Numbered from the stretch's first letter, positions 17,523-26,909 are shown. The stretch: DNA of 64,000 bases from Kineosporia mesophila (GCF_021129235.1 NZ_JAJOMA010000001.1:372001-436000), one strand, 5' to 3'. Translations and numbers: made by a program. Notes: generated by a model not told the origin, from the sequence alone.

Positions 17523-18944
17523 TCAGGCCAGGTACTGGCTCAGGCCGCGCTTGAGGTAGCGGCCGTGGCCGGCCCGGCCGAGGTACTTCTCGTCGTCCAC
17601 GATGACCTCGCCGCGGCTGATCACGGTGTCGACGTGACCGTCGATCTCGAAACCCTCCCAGGCCGAGTAGTCCATGTTCATGTGGTGGGTCTTGCCCAGG
17701 CCGATGGACGTGTGGCCGTTCGGGTCGTAGACCACGACGTCGGCGTCGGCGCCCGGCTGGATCACGCCCTTACGCCCGTAGAGCCCGAACATCCGGGCCG
17801 GGGTGGTGGAGGTGATCTCGACCCAGCGCTCCAGGCTGATCTGCCCGTTGACGACGCCCTGGTACATCAGGTCCATCCGGTGCTCGACGCTACCGATGCC
17901 GTTGGGGATCTTCGAGAAGTCGCCGATCCCCATCTCCTTCTGGTCTTTCATGCAGAAGGGGCAGTGGTCGGTGGAGACCATCTGGATGTCGTTGGTGCGC
18001 AGGCTCCGCCACATGTGGTCCTGGTGGCCCTCGGCGCGCGAACGCAGCGGCGTCGAGCAGACCCACTTGGCGCCCTCGAAACCCGGTGCCCCGAGCTGTT
18101 CCTCGAGGGAGAGGTAGAGGTACTGCGGACAGGTCTCGCCGAACACGTTCAGGCCGCGGTCGCGGGCGGCGGCGATCTGCTCGACCGCCTGCTTGGCGCT
18201 GACGTGCACCACGTAGAGCGGGGCGCCGGTGAGATCGGCGATCATGATCGCCCGGTGGGTGGCCTCCTCCTCGGCCTGCCAGGGGCGGGTGAGCCCGTGG
18301 TAGTACGGGGAGGTGTTGCCGGCCTCGACCGCCTGCTGCACGAGAACGTCGATCATGGCGCCGTTCTCGGCGTGCATCATCATCATGGCGCCGTTCTCGG
18401 CGCCCTTCTGGAAGGCCCGCAGGATCTGGCCGTCGTCACTGAGGAAGACGCCCTTGTAGGCCATGAAGAGCTTGAAGCTCGTCACGCCCTCGTCGATCAG
18501 CTCGTCCATCGCCTTGAGGCTGGAGTCCTGGACGTCGGAGAGGATCTGGTGGAAGCCGTAGTCGATGGCGCAGTTCCCGGCCGCCTTCTCCTGCCACACC
18601 TGGTGCTGGGTGAGCACGTCCTGCTCGGGGTACTGCACCACGAAGTCGACGATGCTGGTGGTGCCGCCCCAGGCCGCGGCCCGGGTACCGGTCTCGAACG
18701 TGTCGCTCGCCTGGGTGCCGCCGAACGGCATCTCCATGTGCGTGTGGGCGTCGACACCGCCGGGGATGACGTACTTGCCCGCCGCGTCGATCACCCGGTC
18801 CACGTTCCGCTCGATCTCGAAACCGAGCAGCGTCGAACCGGGCTGGAGCACGGCGGCGACGGTGTCGCCGTCGATCAGCACGTCGGCCTGGGCCCGGCCG
18901 GTCGCCGAGACCACCGTGCCGTTCTTGATCAGTGTTTTCGCCAT
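17523..18944 (-). CDS. hydA: Dihydropyrimidinase / hydantoinase
   Basis: This 473-aa amidohydrolase opens dihydrouracil/dihydrothymine (or hydantoins) to N-carbamoyl-beta-amino acids. The binuclear-metal set is visible: GGVDAHTHMEMPFGG (HxH), the Lys expected to be carboxylated in SFKLFMAYKG, His in MMMHAENG and VVHVSA, and Asp in STDHCPF. ATG 18944 (MAKTLIKNG) is chosen over the in-frame GTG 18950. The stop of the upstream beta-ureidopropionase gene (18947-18949) lies 2 bp before this ATG, so the two are translationally coupled. A C-terminal GRGRYLKR-type tail is present as in the family. Confidence 0.92.
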   Translation of the reverse strand: MAKTLIKNGTVVSATGRAQADVLIDGDTVAAVLQPGSTLLGFEIERNVDRVIDAAGKYVIPGGVDAHTHMEMPFGGTQASDTFETGTRAAAWGGTTSIVDFVVQYPEQDVLTQHQVWQEKAAGNCAIDYGFHQILSDVQDSSLKAMDELIDEGVTSFKLFMAYKGVFLSDDGQILRAFQKGAENGAMMMMHAENGAMIDVLVQQAVEAGNTSPYYHGLTRPWQAEEEATHRAIMIADLTGAPLYVVHVSAKQAVEQIAAARDRGLNVFGETCPQYLYLSLEEQLGAPGFEGAKWVCSTPLRSRAEGHQDHMWRSLRTNDIQMVSTDHCPFCMKDQKEMGIGDFSKIPNGIGSVEHRMDLMYQGVVNGQISLERWVEITSTTPARMFGLYGRKGVIQPGADADVVVYDPNGHTSIGLGKTHHMNMDYSAWEGFEIDGHVDTVISRGEVIVDDEKYLGRAGHGRYLKRGLSQYLA

Positions 18945-18946
18945 GA

Positions 18947-19795
18947 TCACGGCTCCACGATCAGGCCGTAGGCGTCGGGACGACGGTCGCGGTAGAACTG
19001 CCAGTCGTCGCGCACCTGGCGGATCCGGTCCAGGTCGAGATCCCGCACGATCAGCTGCTCCTCGCTGCCGGAACCGACCTCGCCGACGTAGTTGCCCTGC
19101 GGGTCGGCCACGTACGAGGTGCCGTAGAAGTTCACCGCCTCGTCGCCGAACTCGTTGTCCTCGGTACCGACCCGGTTCGGGACCAGCACGTAGTAGCCGT
19201 TCGCGGCGGCGGCGCCGGTCTGCTCCAGCTCCCAGAGCCGGTTCGACAGGCCGGGCTTGGAAGCGTTGGGGTTAAACACGATCTGCGCCCCGGCCAGGCC
19301 GAGCATGCGCCAGCCCTCGGGGAAGTGCCGGTCGTAGCAGATGGTTACGCCGACCTTGCCGATGGAGGTCTCGAACACCGGCCAGCCCAGGTTGCCCGGA
19401 CGGAAGTAGAACTTCTCCCAGAACCGGTCCAGGTGGGGGATGTGGTTCTTGCGGTACTTGCCCACCACCGAGCCGTCGGAGTCGACCACCACCGCGGTGT
19501 TGTAGTAGACGCCCGGCATGGCCTCCTCGTAGATCGGGAGGATCATGACCAGGGACAGTTCCTTGGCCAGTGCCTGGAAACGCTGCACCACCGGCCCGTC
19601 GGCCGGCTCGGCGAACTCGTAGTACTTCTTGTCCTGGACGATACCGAAATAAGGACCGTAGAAAAGTTCCTGGAAGCAGATGACCTGGGCGCCCTGCGAC
19701 GCGGCGGCGCGGGCGAAGTCCTCGTGCCGCTTGATCATCGATTCTTTGTCGCCGGTCCAGGTGGTCTGGGTGATCGCGGCTCGGATGACGGTCAT
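18947..19795 (-). CDS. Beta-ureidopropionase-type nitrilase-superfamily hydrolase
   Basis: This 282-aa carbon-nitrogen hydrolase has the catalytic triad Glu in FQELFYG, Lys in YRKNHIP and Cys in TICYDRHFPEGWR. It would cleave N-carbamoyl-beta-alanine (or -beta-aminoisobutyrate) to the beta-amino acid, CO2 and ammonia, the third step of reductive pyrimidine breakdown. It is first in the operon, and the ATG at 19795 has AAAGGA 5 nt upstream. Dihydropyrimidine dehydrogenase, the first step, is not in the window. Confidence 0.88.
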   Translation of the reverse strand: MTVIRAAITQTTWTGDKESMIKRHEDFARAAASQGAQVICFQELFYGPYFGIVQDKKYYEFAEPADGPVVQRFQALAKELSLVMILPIYEEAMPGVYYNTAVVVDSDGSVVGKYRKNHIPHLDRFWEKFYFRPGNLGWPVFETSIGKVGVTICYDRHFPEGWRMLGLAGAQIVFNPNASKPGLSNRLWELEQTGAAAANGYYVLVPNRVGTEDNEFGDEAVNFYGTSYVADPQGNYVGEVGSGSEEQLIVRDLDLDRIRQVRDDWQFYRDRRPDAYGLIVEP

Positions 19796-20002
19796 GACGT
19801 CCTTTCTGCCGAGGGAGCCCGGGTCTCCCGATATGAGGAGGGGCCCCGCCGATCGGGGAATTCTCCTGACTCGCGTAGGTACCGGTCTAACAGATGTTCT
19901 GCATCGTCCGGTCAATGAAATCGATTCGAACAATGATTCATCTGGGAGAAACATCGATGTCATCGGGTGGTCACGGCCGCGGGTCAGGCATAGATTCTGC
20001 GG

Positions 20003-20509
20003 ATGAACACCTTCGACCTGCTGAATGATTCGCTGGAGCGCATCAAGGAGAACGTGGCCGCGGCGGCGGACGGCCTGAACGCCGATCAGCTGTCCTACCG
20101 GCCCGGTGGCACAGGCAACTCCATCGCCTGGCTGTTGTGGCACCTGGCCCGGGTGCAGGACGCCCAGATCGCCGATGTCGCGGGCACCGAGCAGGTGTGG
20201 ACGGCGCAGGGCTGGTTCGGGCGGTTCGGGTTGCCGTTCGACGTCCAGGCCCACGGGTACGGCATGTCGGGTGACGACGTGGCCAGGGTGCGGGTCGAGG
20301 ACCCGCAGCTGCTCGTGGACTACTACGGCGCCGCCCACGCCCGCACGGTCGAGTACTTCTCCGGGCTGAGCGAGGCCGATCTGGACAAGGTCGTGGACGA
20401 GGCCTGGGACCCGCCCGTGACCCTCGGCGTGCGGATCATCAGCATCCTCGACGACGACGCCCAGCACGTCGGGCAGGCCGCCTACGTGCGCGGACTGCTG
20501 CCCAGCTGA
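20003..20509 (+). CDS. DinB/DUF664-like four-helix protein
   Basis: This 168-aa protein is mainly four amphipathic helices, with histidines in WLLWHLARVQDAQI and DDDAQHVGQAAYVRG as in DinB_2/DUF664 proteins, which bind a divalent metal. Some actinobacterial members are mycothiol-dependent enzymes; the reaction here is unknown. It is divergent from the pyrimidine operon (207-bp intergenic region). Its 3' end overlaps the convergent phosphotransferase fragment by 28 bp. Confidence 0.75.
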   Translation: MNTFDLLNDSLERIKENVAAAADGLNADQLSYRPGGTGNSIAWLLWHLARVQDAQIADVAGTEQVWTAQGWFGRFGLPFDVQAHGYGMSGDDVARVRVEDPQLLVDYYGAAHARTVEYFSGLSEADLDKVVDEAWDPPVTLGVRIISILDDDAQHVGQAAYVRGLLPS

Positions 20510-20964
20510 CCCAGCCAGTGCTCGATCGGCCGGCCCCACCCGTCCGCGGCGACCGGGTCCCACCGCACGGTGCCGCCCGGCTCGTCGGGGGTGAGGGCCC
20601 GGAGCCAGTTGTGGGCCCGCAGCAGGGGCGCCAGCTCGATCACCCCGTGCAGTTCCGCGCGCAGTTCGGCCCGGGGTGCGAGGTCGGTGAAGGCATCCAG
20701 ATACGCGTCTTCCAGGCGTGCGGTGCCGGCCTGGTCCACGCCGGCCCGGCGGGCCAACATCAGCGGCAGATCCATCGTGCTGAACGGGTGGGCCACGGTC
20801 GAGTCACCGAAGTCGAAGAACCGGGCCCGGCCGTCGGCATCCACCGCCACGTTGCCGTCGTGCAGGTCGCCGTGCTGGATCGAGACCGGAATGGTGGACG
20901 TCCGCCACCACCCGGGTGGTTGGGTCTCCCACCGGTCGGCGAGGGTTTCCAGGCGGGCGCGCAT
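20482..20964 (-). pseudogene. Aminoglycoside-phosphotransferase-like fragment lacking its N-terminal lobe
   Basis: The reading frame holds only the C-terminal lobe of an APH/choline-kinase-type phosphotransferase: the catalytic loop SIQHGDLHDGNVAVD, the metal-binding FFDFGDS, then helices to a TGA at 20482. The N-terminal ATP-binding lobe (P-loop, Lys) is missing. Upstream of about 20990 the sequence turns into the AT-richer promoter region of the gene at 21129. I therefore read it as a 5'-truncated pseudogene of about 160 codons rather than a small functional enzyme. Confidence 0.65.
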
Positions 20965-21128
20965 CGCCGCCGCACCTGCGGGTCGTTGGCAAACAGTAAT
21001 TTTCGGGTTGCAGAGGACGCGGTAAAGTCGCCTTCGAGGGTAATCCCCTCTTTGCGCGTTGCACCGCGAGTCAATGGCGTCGGGCGTGTGCCTTGTTGCC
21101 GTGGAAGCAGATGTGAGAGGCAGCGGTT

Positions 21129-22586
21129 GTGGACAGCTCTGAGCCGGCGCCCCGTACCCGTGCGGAGGCCCGGCGCGCGCAGGCCCGGAAGACGGGCTGG
21201 ACACAACCGGACCAGCCCGGTCAGCGGGACGAGCGGGATCAGCGGGATCAGCGGGATCAGCCAGGTCAGCCGGACCCGGCGAGTCCGCCGGCTCAGGCCG
21301 GGCCGCCGGATCGCCCGGGCTGGATCCGGCCGGACCGGCCCGGCCCGGTGAACCCGGATCGCCCGCAGGCCAGGCCGCTGCTGGGCCCGCCGGGGCGGAG
21401 CCAGGAGTCCAGGACGGCAGGGGAGCGTTCGGCTCCGGGCTCGCAGACACAGGATTCGAAAGGGCGCGGTCCGGGTGCGCGGGATTCCGCGGTACGGGGC
21501 GCGGACTCGGTGGGCCAGGACTCGGCCGTGCGGGTTTCGGGGACATCGGATCCGTCGGCCGACGCACCGGAAACACCAGGTTCGGTGGCGCGAACTTCGT
21601 CGGATTCTCCCTCCTCCGGCCCGGTTCCACGAGCGGAACCGCGAAGGGCGGGGTTTGCGCGGTCCGGCGGTGAGGAGCCGGGTGGTGAAGGGCCTGACGG
21701 CGAGGGGCGGCGCGATGTCGTTGCCGCGTGGGGTGGGTCGGTGGTGGGCCGGGGGGCCGCGGCGCGGGTGCCTCTGCGGGGGCTTCGGGGTGTCGCCGTG
21801 ATCGCCGGGACGGTCGCCGTCGTGGCGGGGGTGATCGTGGGTGGGATCGCGACCGTGCAGTCGCTGAACCAGCGGGACGACTCCGGGGGGAATGCGTCCC
21901 TGGCCTCTGACCCGCTGACCCCGAATGCGACCGATTCGGTGAGCGGGACGGCGGCCCCGTCGGCGGCCGCCTCGTCCACCGCCAGGAAGTCCCTGGAGCC
22001 GACGAAGAAGCCCACCAGCCGGGCGGCCTCGGGGGAGAAGACCACCGTGCCCACCCGCAGGGCCGCCTCCACCGCACGTTCGAGCACCACCACGAAGAAG
22101 GCTCCCGCGGCCAGCAGCGCCACGAAGGCGTCGAGTGCGGCCTCGGTGAAGGTGGCGGACCCCTCGGTGAACCTGGCCGCGTCGAAGTCGGTGCAGACCG
22201 GTGGGCACGTCCAGGACTACGTCGCGAGCAACATCACCGACGGCGACGCGAGCACCTACTGGGAGGCGGAAGCCGGTTTCCCGCAGACTGTCACGGTGGA
22301 TCTGGGCTCTCTGCAGACGGTCGGCCGGCTGCAGCTCGCCCTGCCCCCGGTCTCGGACTGGAACAGTCGCACGCAGACGATCGCGATCAGCGGCAGCCGT
22401 ACCGGCTCGTCCTGGTCGCGGCTCAAGGGTGCCGCGGGATATACCTTCGACGCGAATTCGTCGTCGCAGAACGCGGTCTCGACATCATTCACGCAGGCCC
22501 GGGTGCGCTATCTGAGGCTGACCTTCACCGCCAACAGCGGCTGGAGCGCGGCGCAGCTGTCGGAGCTCCGCGCCCACTCCTCCTGA
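21129..22586 (+). CDS. Membrane-anchored protein with extracellular F5/8 type C (discoidin-like) domain
   Basis: This 485-aa protein has a disordered cytoplasmic head beginning with Arg-rich RTRAEARRAQARK and a QRD tandem repeat (9-bp units, 21227-21260). A TM helix lies near residues 219-247 (GVAVIAGTVAVVAG). A Ser/Ala/Thr/Lys stalk follows, then a C-terminal jelly-roll at about 345-485 (NLAASKSVQTGG, NITDGDASTYWEA, VTVDLGSLQTV, VRYLRLTF) of the discoidin/CBM32 type that binds glycans. The TM region is nearly identical in pattern to that of the gene at 31844. GTG 21129 has GAGAGG about 10 nt upstream. Likely a surface adhesin or wall-binding protein. Confidence 0.75.
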   Translation: MDSSEPAPRTRAEARRAQARKTGWTQPDQPGQRDERDQRDQRDQPGQPDPASPPAQAGPPDRPGWIRPDRPGPVNPDRPQARPLLGPPGRSQESRTAGERSAPGSQTQDSKGRGPGARDSAVRGADSVGQDSAVRVSGTSDPSADAPETPGSVARTSSDSPSSGPVPRAEPRRAGFARSGGEEPGGEGPDGEGRRDVVAAWGGSVVGRGAAARVPLRGLRGVAVIAGTVAVVAGVIVGGIATVQSLNQRDDSGGNASLASDPLTPNATDSVSGTAAPSAAASSTARKSLEPTKKPTSRAASGEKTTVPTRRAASTARSSTTTKKAPAASSATKASSAASVKVADPSVNLAASKSVQTGGHVQDYVASNITDGDASTYWEAEAGFPQTVTVDLGSLQTVGRLQLALPPVSDWNSRTQTIAISGSRTGSSWSRLKGAAGYTFDANSSSQNAVSTSFTQARVRYLRLTFTANSGWSAAQLSELRAHSS

Positions 22587-22593
22587 AACACGG

Positions 22594-22624
22594 CGGTAGC
22601 CGCGGTGATCCACCGCGGCTACCG
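22594..22624. terminator. Bidirectional hairpin terminator
   Basis: Perfect 14-bp arms (22594-22607 and 22611-22624) enclose loop ATC and are followed by TTTCGT. It separates the convergent F5/8 gene and the LuxR gene. The A-rich GAAACA on the other side gives a short U-run on the minus strand. Confidence 0.75.
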
Positions 22625-22645
22625 TTTCGTCCTCAAGTGGTGCTT

Positions 22646-23341
22646 TTAAATGATGCCCGACCGCATCGCGTACGCGACCGCGTGCGAGCGGTTGCGCAGG
22701 TTCAGCCGGGTCATCATCGCGTAGAGGATGTTCTTCACGGTGCGCTCGGAATACTTCATCCGGTCGGCGATCTCGGCGGTGTCGAGGCCCTCGGCGATCA
22801 GCCGCAGCACGTCCACCTCGCGGGTCTCCAGGCCGGACGCGGTCAGGCCACGCGGGCCGAGCACCGTCTCCTGAAGGTGGGCGACGTCTTTCAGCAACTG
22901 GCCCTGGATCTCGGGCGGCAGCTGACTGCCACCGCTCATCACGGTCCGGATCAGCTCGGTGAACTGGTCGGGGGTGACCTCGGAGCGCCACATCGCGCCG
23001 GCGACCCCGACCTCGGCGGCGGCCAGCCAGTCGCCGCCGCCGAGGTTGTCGAGGATGAGGACGAACGGGGCCGAGCAGACCTCACGCAGGCCCCGTAGGC
23101 GCCGCAGGGCCCGGCCGCTGAGTCGGGGGGCCACAATGACCACCACGTCGGCCTGGGGGAGCTGGGGGGTCGGCAGTAGCTGGATGTCGGGGCTGGGGCC
23201 GATCAGCCCGGCCACCCCGGCCCGGCTGAACACGTCCACGGCCTCGACCGCGATCCTGATCCGTCGTAGCTGCCGTTCCGTCACCACTGCCGGACGGCTG
23301 GAGCCGGGCCAGGTGCGGGCGCTCTGCGGGCCGACGCTCAT
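22646..23341 (-). CDS. LuxR-family transcription regulator with degenerate receiver domain
   Basis: This 231-aa protein has residues ~25-145 that resemble a receiver fold (IRIAVEAVDVFSRAGV, ADVVVIVAP, APFVLILDN). The phospho-acceptor position reads VVVIVAP with no Asp, so phosphorylation is unlikely. Residues ~165-225 are a LuxR helix-turn-helix (TREVDVLRLIAEGLDTAEIA, SERTVKNILYAMM). It is convergent with the F5/8 surface protein. The partial gene at the left edge encodes a paralogue that also lies beside a membrane-anchored carbohydrate protein. The 278-bp stretch 23342-23619 holds its promoter and nothing else I can name. Confidence 0.82.
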   Translation of the reverse strand: MSVGPQSARTWPGSSRPAVVTERQLRRIRIAVEAVDVFSRAGVAGLIGPSPDIQLLPTPQLPQADVVVIVAPRLSGRALRRLRGLREVCSAPFVLILDNLGGGDWLAAAEVGVAGAMWRSEVTPDQFTELIRTVMSGGSQLPPEIQGQLLKDVAHLQETVLGPRGLTASGLETREVDVLRLIAEGLDTAEIADRMKYSERTVKNILYAMMTRLNLRNRSHAVAYAMRSGII

Positions 23342-23619
23342 AGTCGAAACCGTCCCTCCATATGGTGCTTCTCTGGTCTGCCACCCACCGGGCCGCGTCG
23401 TCGGTCTTCAGTCACACCCCTCCGGCCGAGGGTTGTCTGTGTGGGCCTGGATGTTCGAGCGACGCTGGTGAACGGTAGGCGGTGTCAATGTATACCGCGA
23501 ATTTGGCCCGCAAGGACATGAATGAAACGTTAAGGCCTCTTTGGATCACCAGTTCTGATAAAGGGACCTTGCCGAAAAGCCGGAATGCACTTGCGTATCC
23601 GGTGATCAGGCGAAAGCGG

Positions 23620-24366
23620 TCAGTGAATCCGGGGTTGAAGATCCGTGGTGGTGAACTGGGCCGTGTGGCTCGCGGGGAGCTCACGCCACTGCGGACGGGG
23701 CTGCGGCCAACCCTGCGACGCGACCACTGTCTTGTGTTCTTCCTGACGGTAGCTCAGGCCGAAGTAGCCCGGGCCGCGACGGCCGATCACCTCGGAGTGA
23801 GGGTCGTGCTCCGCATAGGTGAAGAGCCCGTCCGGGGTGAGCATCATGCAGTTCAGACTGACGACCATCTCGGCTCGCTCGCGAATCGACTGCGCCGTAC
23901 GGGTGATCGCCGGCGCGGCCGGTGAGCCCTGGTCCATCTGCTCACGCACGGCGAGGAAGTACCGTTCGCTGTCCGTGGTGCCGACGGCCGTGGCCAGGAG
24001 GCTGGGGGAGATCAGCGCGTCGAGGCTGGTCACCGGCCGGATCTCGCCGTTGTGGGCGAAGGCCGCCCGGGCGTCGCCGAACGGGTGCGTGTTGTCCGTC
24101 GAGACCGCGAGATGGGGGCTCGCCATCCGGATGTGCAGCACGGCCATGTCGGTCACACAGCTCTTCAGCAGGCTGCGCAGCAGGTCGCTGTCGTCCGCCC
24201 GGTCGGTGCCCTTGACGATGCTGACGGCGCCGAGCTCGTCGCGGAAGGCGATTCCCCACCCGTCCTTGTGCTCACAGGCGAGTTCCAGGAAGGGATCGAG
24301 GTCTTCTGCCAGTAGTTCGGCGATGGGGGCGGATTTTCGGGTGACTACGCCCAGAAGACGGCACAC
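23620..24366 (-). CDS. Class II glutamine amidotransferase (EgtC/YafJ-like)
   Basis: This 248-aa Ntn-hydrolase would release ammonia from glutamine or hydrolyse a gamma-glutamyl amide. The start is set at GTG 24366 because the next codon is Cys (V-CRLLGVV), which must become the N-terminal nucleophile; GGAG lies 11 nt upstream. Further landmarks are HKDGWGIAF, VLHIRMASP (oxyanion/Arg) and THPFGDARAAFAHNGEI. No synthase domain is fused. It is the last gene after an amino-acid ABC transporter, 33 bp downstream of its permease, so it may process the imported glutamine or gamma-glutamyl compound. Confidence 0.8.
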   Translation of the reverse strand: MCRLLGVVTRKSAPIAELLAEDLDPFLELACEHKDGWGIAFRDELGAVSIVKGTDRADDSDLLRSLLKSCVTDMAVLHIRMASPHLAVSTDNTHPFGDARAAFAHNGEIRPVTSLDALISPSLLATAVGTTDSERYFLAVREQMDQGSPAAPAITRTAQSIRERAEMVVSLNCMMLTPDGLFTYAEHDPHSEVIGRRGPGYFGLSYRQEEHKTVVASQGWPQPRPQWRELPASHTAQFTTTDLQPRIH

Positions 24367-24399
24367 GGTGTTCACACTCCAGAAGTCGGGAATGGCGGA

Positions 24400-25326
24400 T
24401 CAGGCTCGGCCGCCGGCGCCACCGATGCGGCGCTCGACCTGGCCGGCGAGAGCGGCCAGCGTGAGGTTCGCGACGATGAAGACGGCTGCGACGACCACGA
24501 AGCTCTGGATCACGGTGTGGTTGAATTCGCCGAGAACTCTTGCGGAGTAGAGAAGTTCGAGGTAGCTCACGACGTAGCCCAGGGTGCTGTCCTTGAGCAG
24601 GCGGATGATCTGGCTGATCAGGGCGGGTGCGGCGAGGCGGACGGCCTGGGGCAGCACCACCAGGCGCATCGCCGGCCAGTAGCCCAGACCGAGGGCGTAG
24701 GCGGCCTCGGTCTGACCCCGCGGAAGGGCTTTCACCGCGGCCCGGAAGATCTCGGCCAGCACGGCGGCGTTGGTCAGCACGATCGGGATGATCAGCAGCC
24801 AGAACAGCGGGATCCGGATACCGGTGCTGGGCAGGCCGAGCAGGAGGGCGTAGATCAGCAGCAGCAGCGGAACCGCGCGCAGCACCTCGACGAACAACGT
24901 CGCGGGCCTGCTCAGCAGCGGACTGCGCGACAGCCGGGCCAGGGCCAGCAGGGCCCCCAGCGGCAGGGCGATCGCGCCGCTGATCAGCGTGACCTGGAGG
25001 GTGGCCCAGAGCGCGTTCAGCAGGTACCGGATCACCGGCCACTGGGTGAACAGCTGCCATTTGGACCATTCCAGCTGGCCGTTGACGGCGAACTGCCGCA
25101 CGCCGGCGGCGAGCATCACCGCCAGCACGACGATCGAGACCACCGTGGCGATCCGGATGCGCTGCCGGCCGCGGGGCCCGGGGACGTCGAACAGGGCGGC
25201 GTCCTGGGCCCCGATGGCCGCGAACCGGGCCCTGAGGCCCCCCGGGGATGCCACCGTGACCGGGGCCAGGCTGATCTCCGGGTCGCCGACCCCGTCCCGG
25301 GCCGGCTGCTCGGTGGTCGAGCTCAT
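24400..25326 (-). CDS. Polar amino acid ABC transporter permease (second subunit)
   Basis: This 308-aa HisM/GlnP-type permease has a cytoplasmic N-terminal extension of about 80 residues before the first TM helix, then five helices. The conserved EAA loop reads EAAYALGLGYWPAMRLVVLPQA and contacts the ATPase. Its ATG overlaps the stop of the first permease gene by 4 bp (ATGA). It would import glutamate/glutamine-type amino acids together with the other three subunits. Confidence 0.88.
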   Translation of the reverse strand: MSSTTEQPARDGVGDPEISLAPVTVASPGGLRARFAAIGAQDAALFDVPGPRGRQRIRIATVVSIVVLAVMLAAGVRQFAVNGQLEWSKWQLFTQWPVIRYLLNALWATLQVTLISGAIALPLGALLALARLSRSPLLSRPATLFVEVLRAVPLLLLIYALLLGLPSTGIRIPLFWLLIIPIVLTNAAVLAEIFRAAVKALPRGQTEAAYALGLGYWPAMRLVVLPQAVRLAAPALISQIIRLLKDSTLGYVVSYLELLYSARVLGEFNHTVIQSFVVVAAVFIVANLTLAALAGQVERRIGGAGGRA

Positions 25327-25970
25327 CGCTGCACCGCCAATCGCCTGTCCAGGTAGCCGGCGGACCGGCCGATGATGAAGGCCATGGCCACATAACAGAT
25401 CGCGGCCGCGCCGAACGTGACCAGGGGCTGGGCGTATCGCTGGTCCAGCAGCTGGGTCTGCCCGGTGAGCTCCTGCGTCACCCCGACCGCCGCGGCGAGC
25501 GAGGAGTTCAGGACGATCGCGATGAGCAGCGAGGCCAGCGGCTGGATGATGGTGCGCAGGGCCTGGGGGAGCACCACCAGCCGCAGTACCTGGCCGAAGG
25601 TGAATCCCAGGGCCCGGGCCGCCTCGATCTGCCCTTGCGGGACGGCCCGGACCCCGGATCTCATGGTTTCGCTGAAAAATGTTGCCCAGTAGAGACTCAT
25701 CGCCACCACCGCGGTCCCCAGCAGCGGCCCGACCAGACCGATCTCCGGCAGGCCGAAGACGAACAGGATGAGCAGGACGAGCAGTGGGATGCTCCGGACG
25801 AGTTCCACGTAGGCGGTGGCGGCCAGGCGCAGCGGCAGCACCGGACTGATCCGGCACACCGTGAGCAGCAGGCCGAGGCCCCCCGCCAGGACGAACGTGG
25901 AGACGCTGATCTGGATCGAGATCAGCAGACCCTGGCCAAAGACATCGAGGTTGCCGGCGATGACGTCCAC
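25323..25970 (-). CDS. Polar amino acid ABC transporter permease (first subunit)
   Basis: This 215-aa permease has about five TM helices and the EAA motif EAARALGFTFGQVLRLVVLP. The GTG start at 25970 follows the substrate-binding-protein stop by 3 bp, so translation is coupled. It forms a heterodimer with the next gene product. Specificity is inferred from family and neighbours only. Confidence 0.88.
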   Translation of the reverse strand: MDVIAGNLDVFGQGLLISIQISVSTFVLAGGLGLLLTVCRISPVLPLRLAATAYVELVRSIPLLVLLILFVFGLPEIGLVGPLLGTAVVAMSLYWATFFSETMRSGVRAVPQGQIEAARALGFTFGQVLRLVVLPQALRTIIQPLASLLIAIVLNSSLAAAVGVTQELTGQTQLLDQRYAQPLVTFGAAAICYVAMAFIIGRSAGYLDRRLAVQR

Positions 25971-25973
25971 GGA

Positions 25974-26909
25974 TCAGCCGATCGTGGGCGGGGTCGGGAC
26001 GTCGCCCGGCACCTCGGTGCCGACCGTGGCCTGCCACACCCTGGCCCAGGTGCCGTCGTCGATCTTCGCCTGCAGCCAGGTGTTCACGAACTTCTTGAAG
26101 TCGGCGTCGTCCTTGGCCAGGCCGATGCCGTAGGGGTCTTCGGTGAACTTGTCGCCGATCACCTCGACGTCGTCGTTGGTCACGGCGTTACCGGCCAGGA
26201 TGGACTGGTCGATCACGTAGGCGTCGGCGCGGCCCTGCTGAAGTGCCTGCAGCGCTTCGGTGTTGGTCTCGAACAGCTGGATCTTCGCGTCCGGCGCGGC
26301 CTCGGTGATCTTGTTCGGTGCGGTCGAGGCCGACTGCGTCACCACGGTCTTGCCGTTCAGGTCGGCCAGGGTGTTGATGCCCGTGGTGCCCTTCTTGACC
26401 TCGATGCCGAGGCCGTCCTGGTAGTACGGGCCGGCGAAGGAGATCTTCTCGGCGCGCTCCGGGGTGATCGTGTAGGTGGCGAAAACCACGTCCACCGAGC
26501 CGTTCTGGATCAGTGCCTCACGGGTCTGCGAGGTCACGTTGACCAGCTTGGTGTTCGGCTCGCCGATGATGTAGTCGGCCAGCAGCTGCGACATCGCGGC
26601 GTCGAAGCCCTCCACCTTGCCGGTGGTCGGGTTCAGTAGGGAGAACAGGGCCGAGGTCTGTACACCGCCGACGGTGAGCTCGCCCTTCTCCTTGATCTTG
26701 GCGGCGGTCGAGCCCGCGGGCAGGTCGGTGGCCGGCTGCTGGGCCTCGATCAGCGCGGCGATGGCGTCGCTGTCGGCGTTCGAGGTGGCCTGAGCGCCGC
26801 CACCGGGCACGGCGCCGGCGTCGGAGGAGCCGCCGGAGCAGGCTGCGGCGAGGGCCAGGACGGTGCCGGCGGCTGCGACGGTGCCGGTACGGCGGATGAT
26901 GCTCATCAT
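25974..26909 (-). CDS. Amino acid ABC transporter substrate-binding lipoprotein
   Basis: This 311-aa protein has a lipoprotein signal peptide with lipobox LAAAC (Cys ~24) and a Ser/Gly-rich linker. The family-3 solute-binding fold includes GELTVGGVQTSALFS, VDVVFATYTITPERA and VVTQSASTAPNK. ATG 26909 and 26906 are adjacent and share GGAG 6 nt upstream. The ligand is probably glutamate, glutamine or a similar polar amino acid, judged from the transporter family. Confidence 0.9.
   Translation of the reverse strand: MMSIIRRTGTVAAAGTVLALAAACSGGSSDAGAVPGGGAQATSNADSDAIAALIEAQQPATDLPAGSTAAKIKEKGELTVGGVQTSALFSLLNPTTGKVEGFDAAMSQLLADYIIGEPNTKLVNVTSQTREALIQNGSVDVVFATYTITPERAEKISFAGPYYQDGLGIEVKKGTTGINTLADLNGKTVVTQSASTAPNKITEAAPDAKIQLFETNTEALQALQQGRADAYVIDQSILAGNAVTNDDVEVIGDKFTEDPYGIGLAKDDADFKKFVNTWLQAKIDDGTWARVWQATVGTEVPGDVPTPPTIG

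Noticed and set aside
20482-22077. 531-codon minus-strand frame as one full-length phosphotransferase
   Set aside because: Only the last 160 codons resemble the family. The upstream part is antisense to the F5/8 gene and low in complexity, so the N-terminal lobe is absent.
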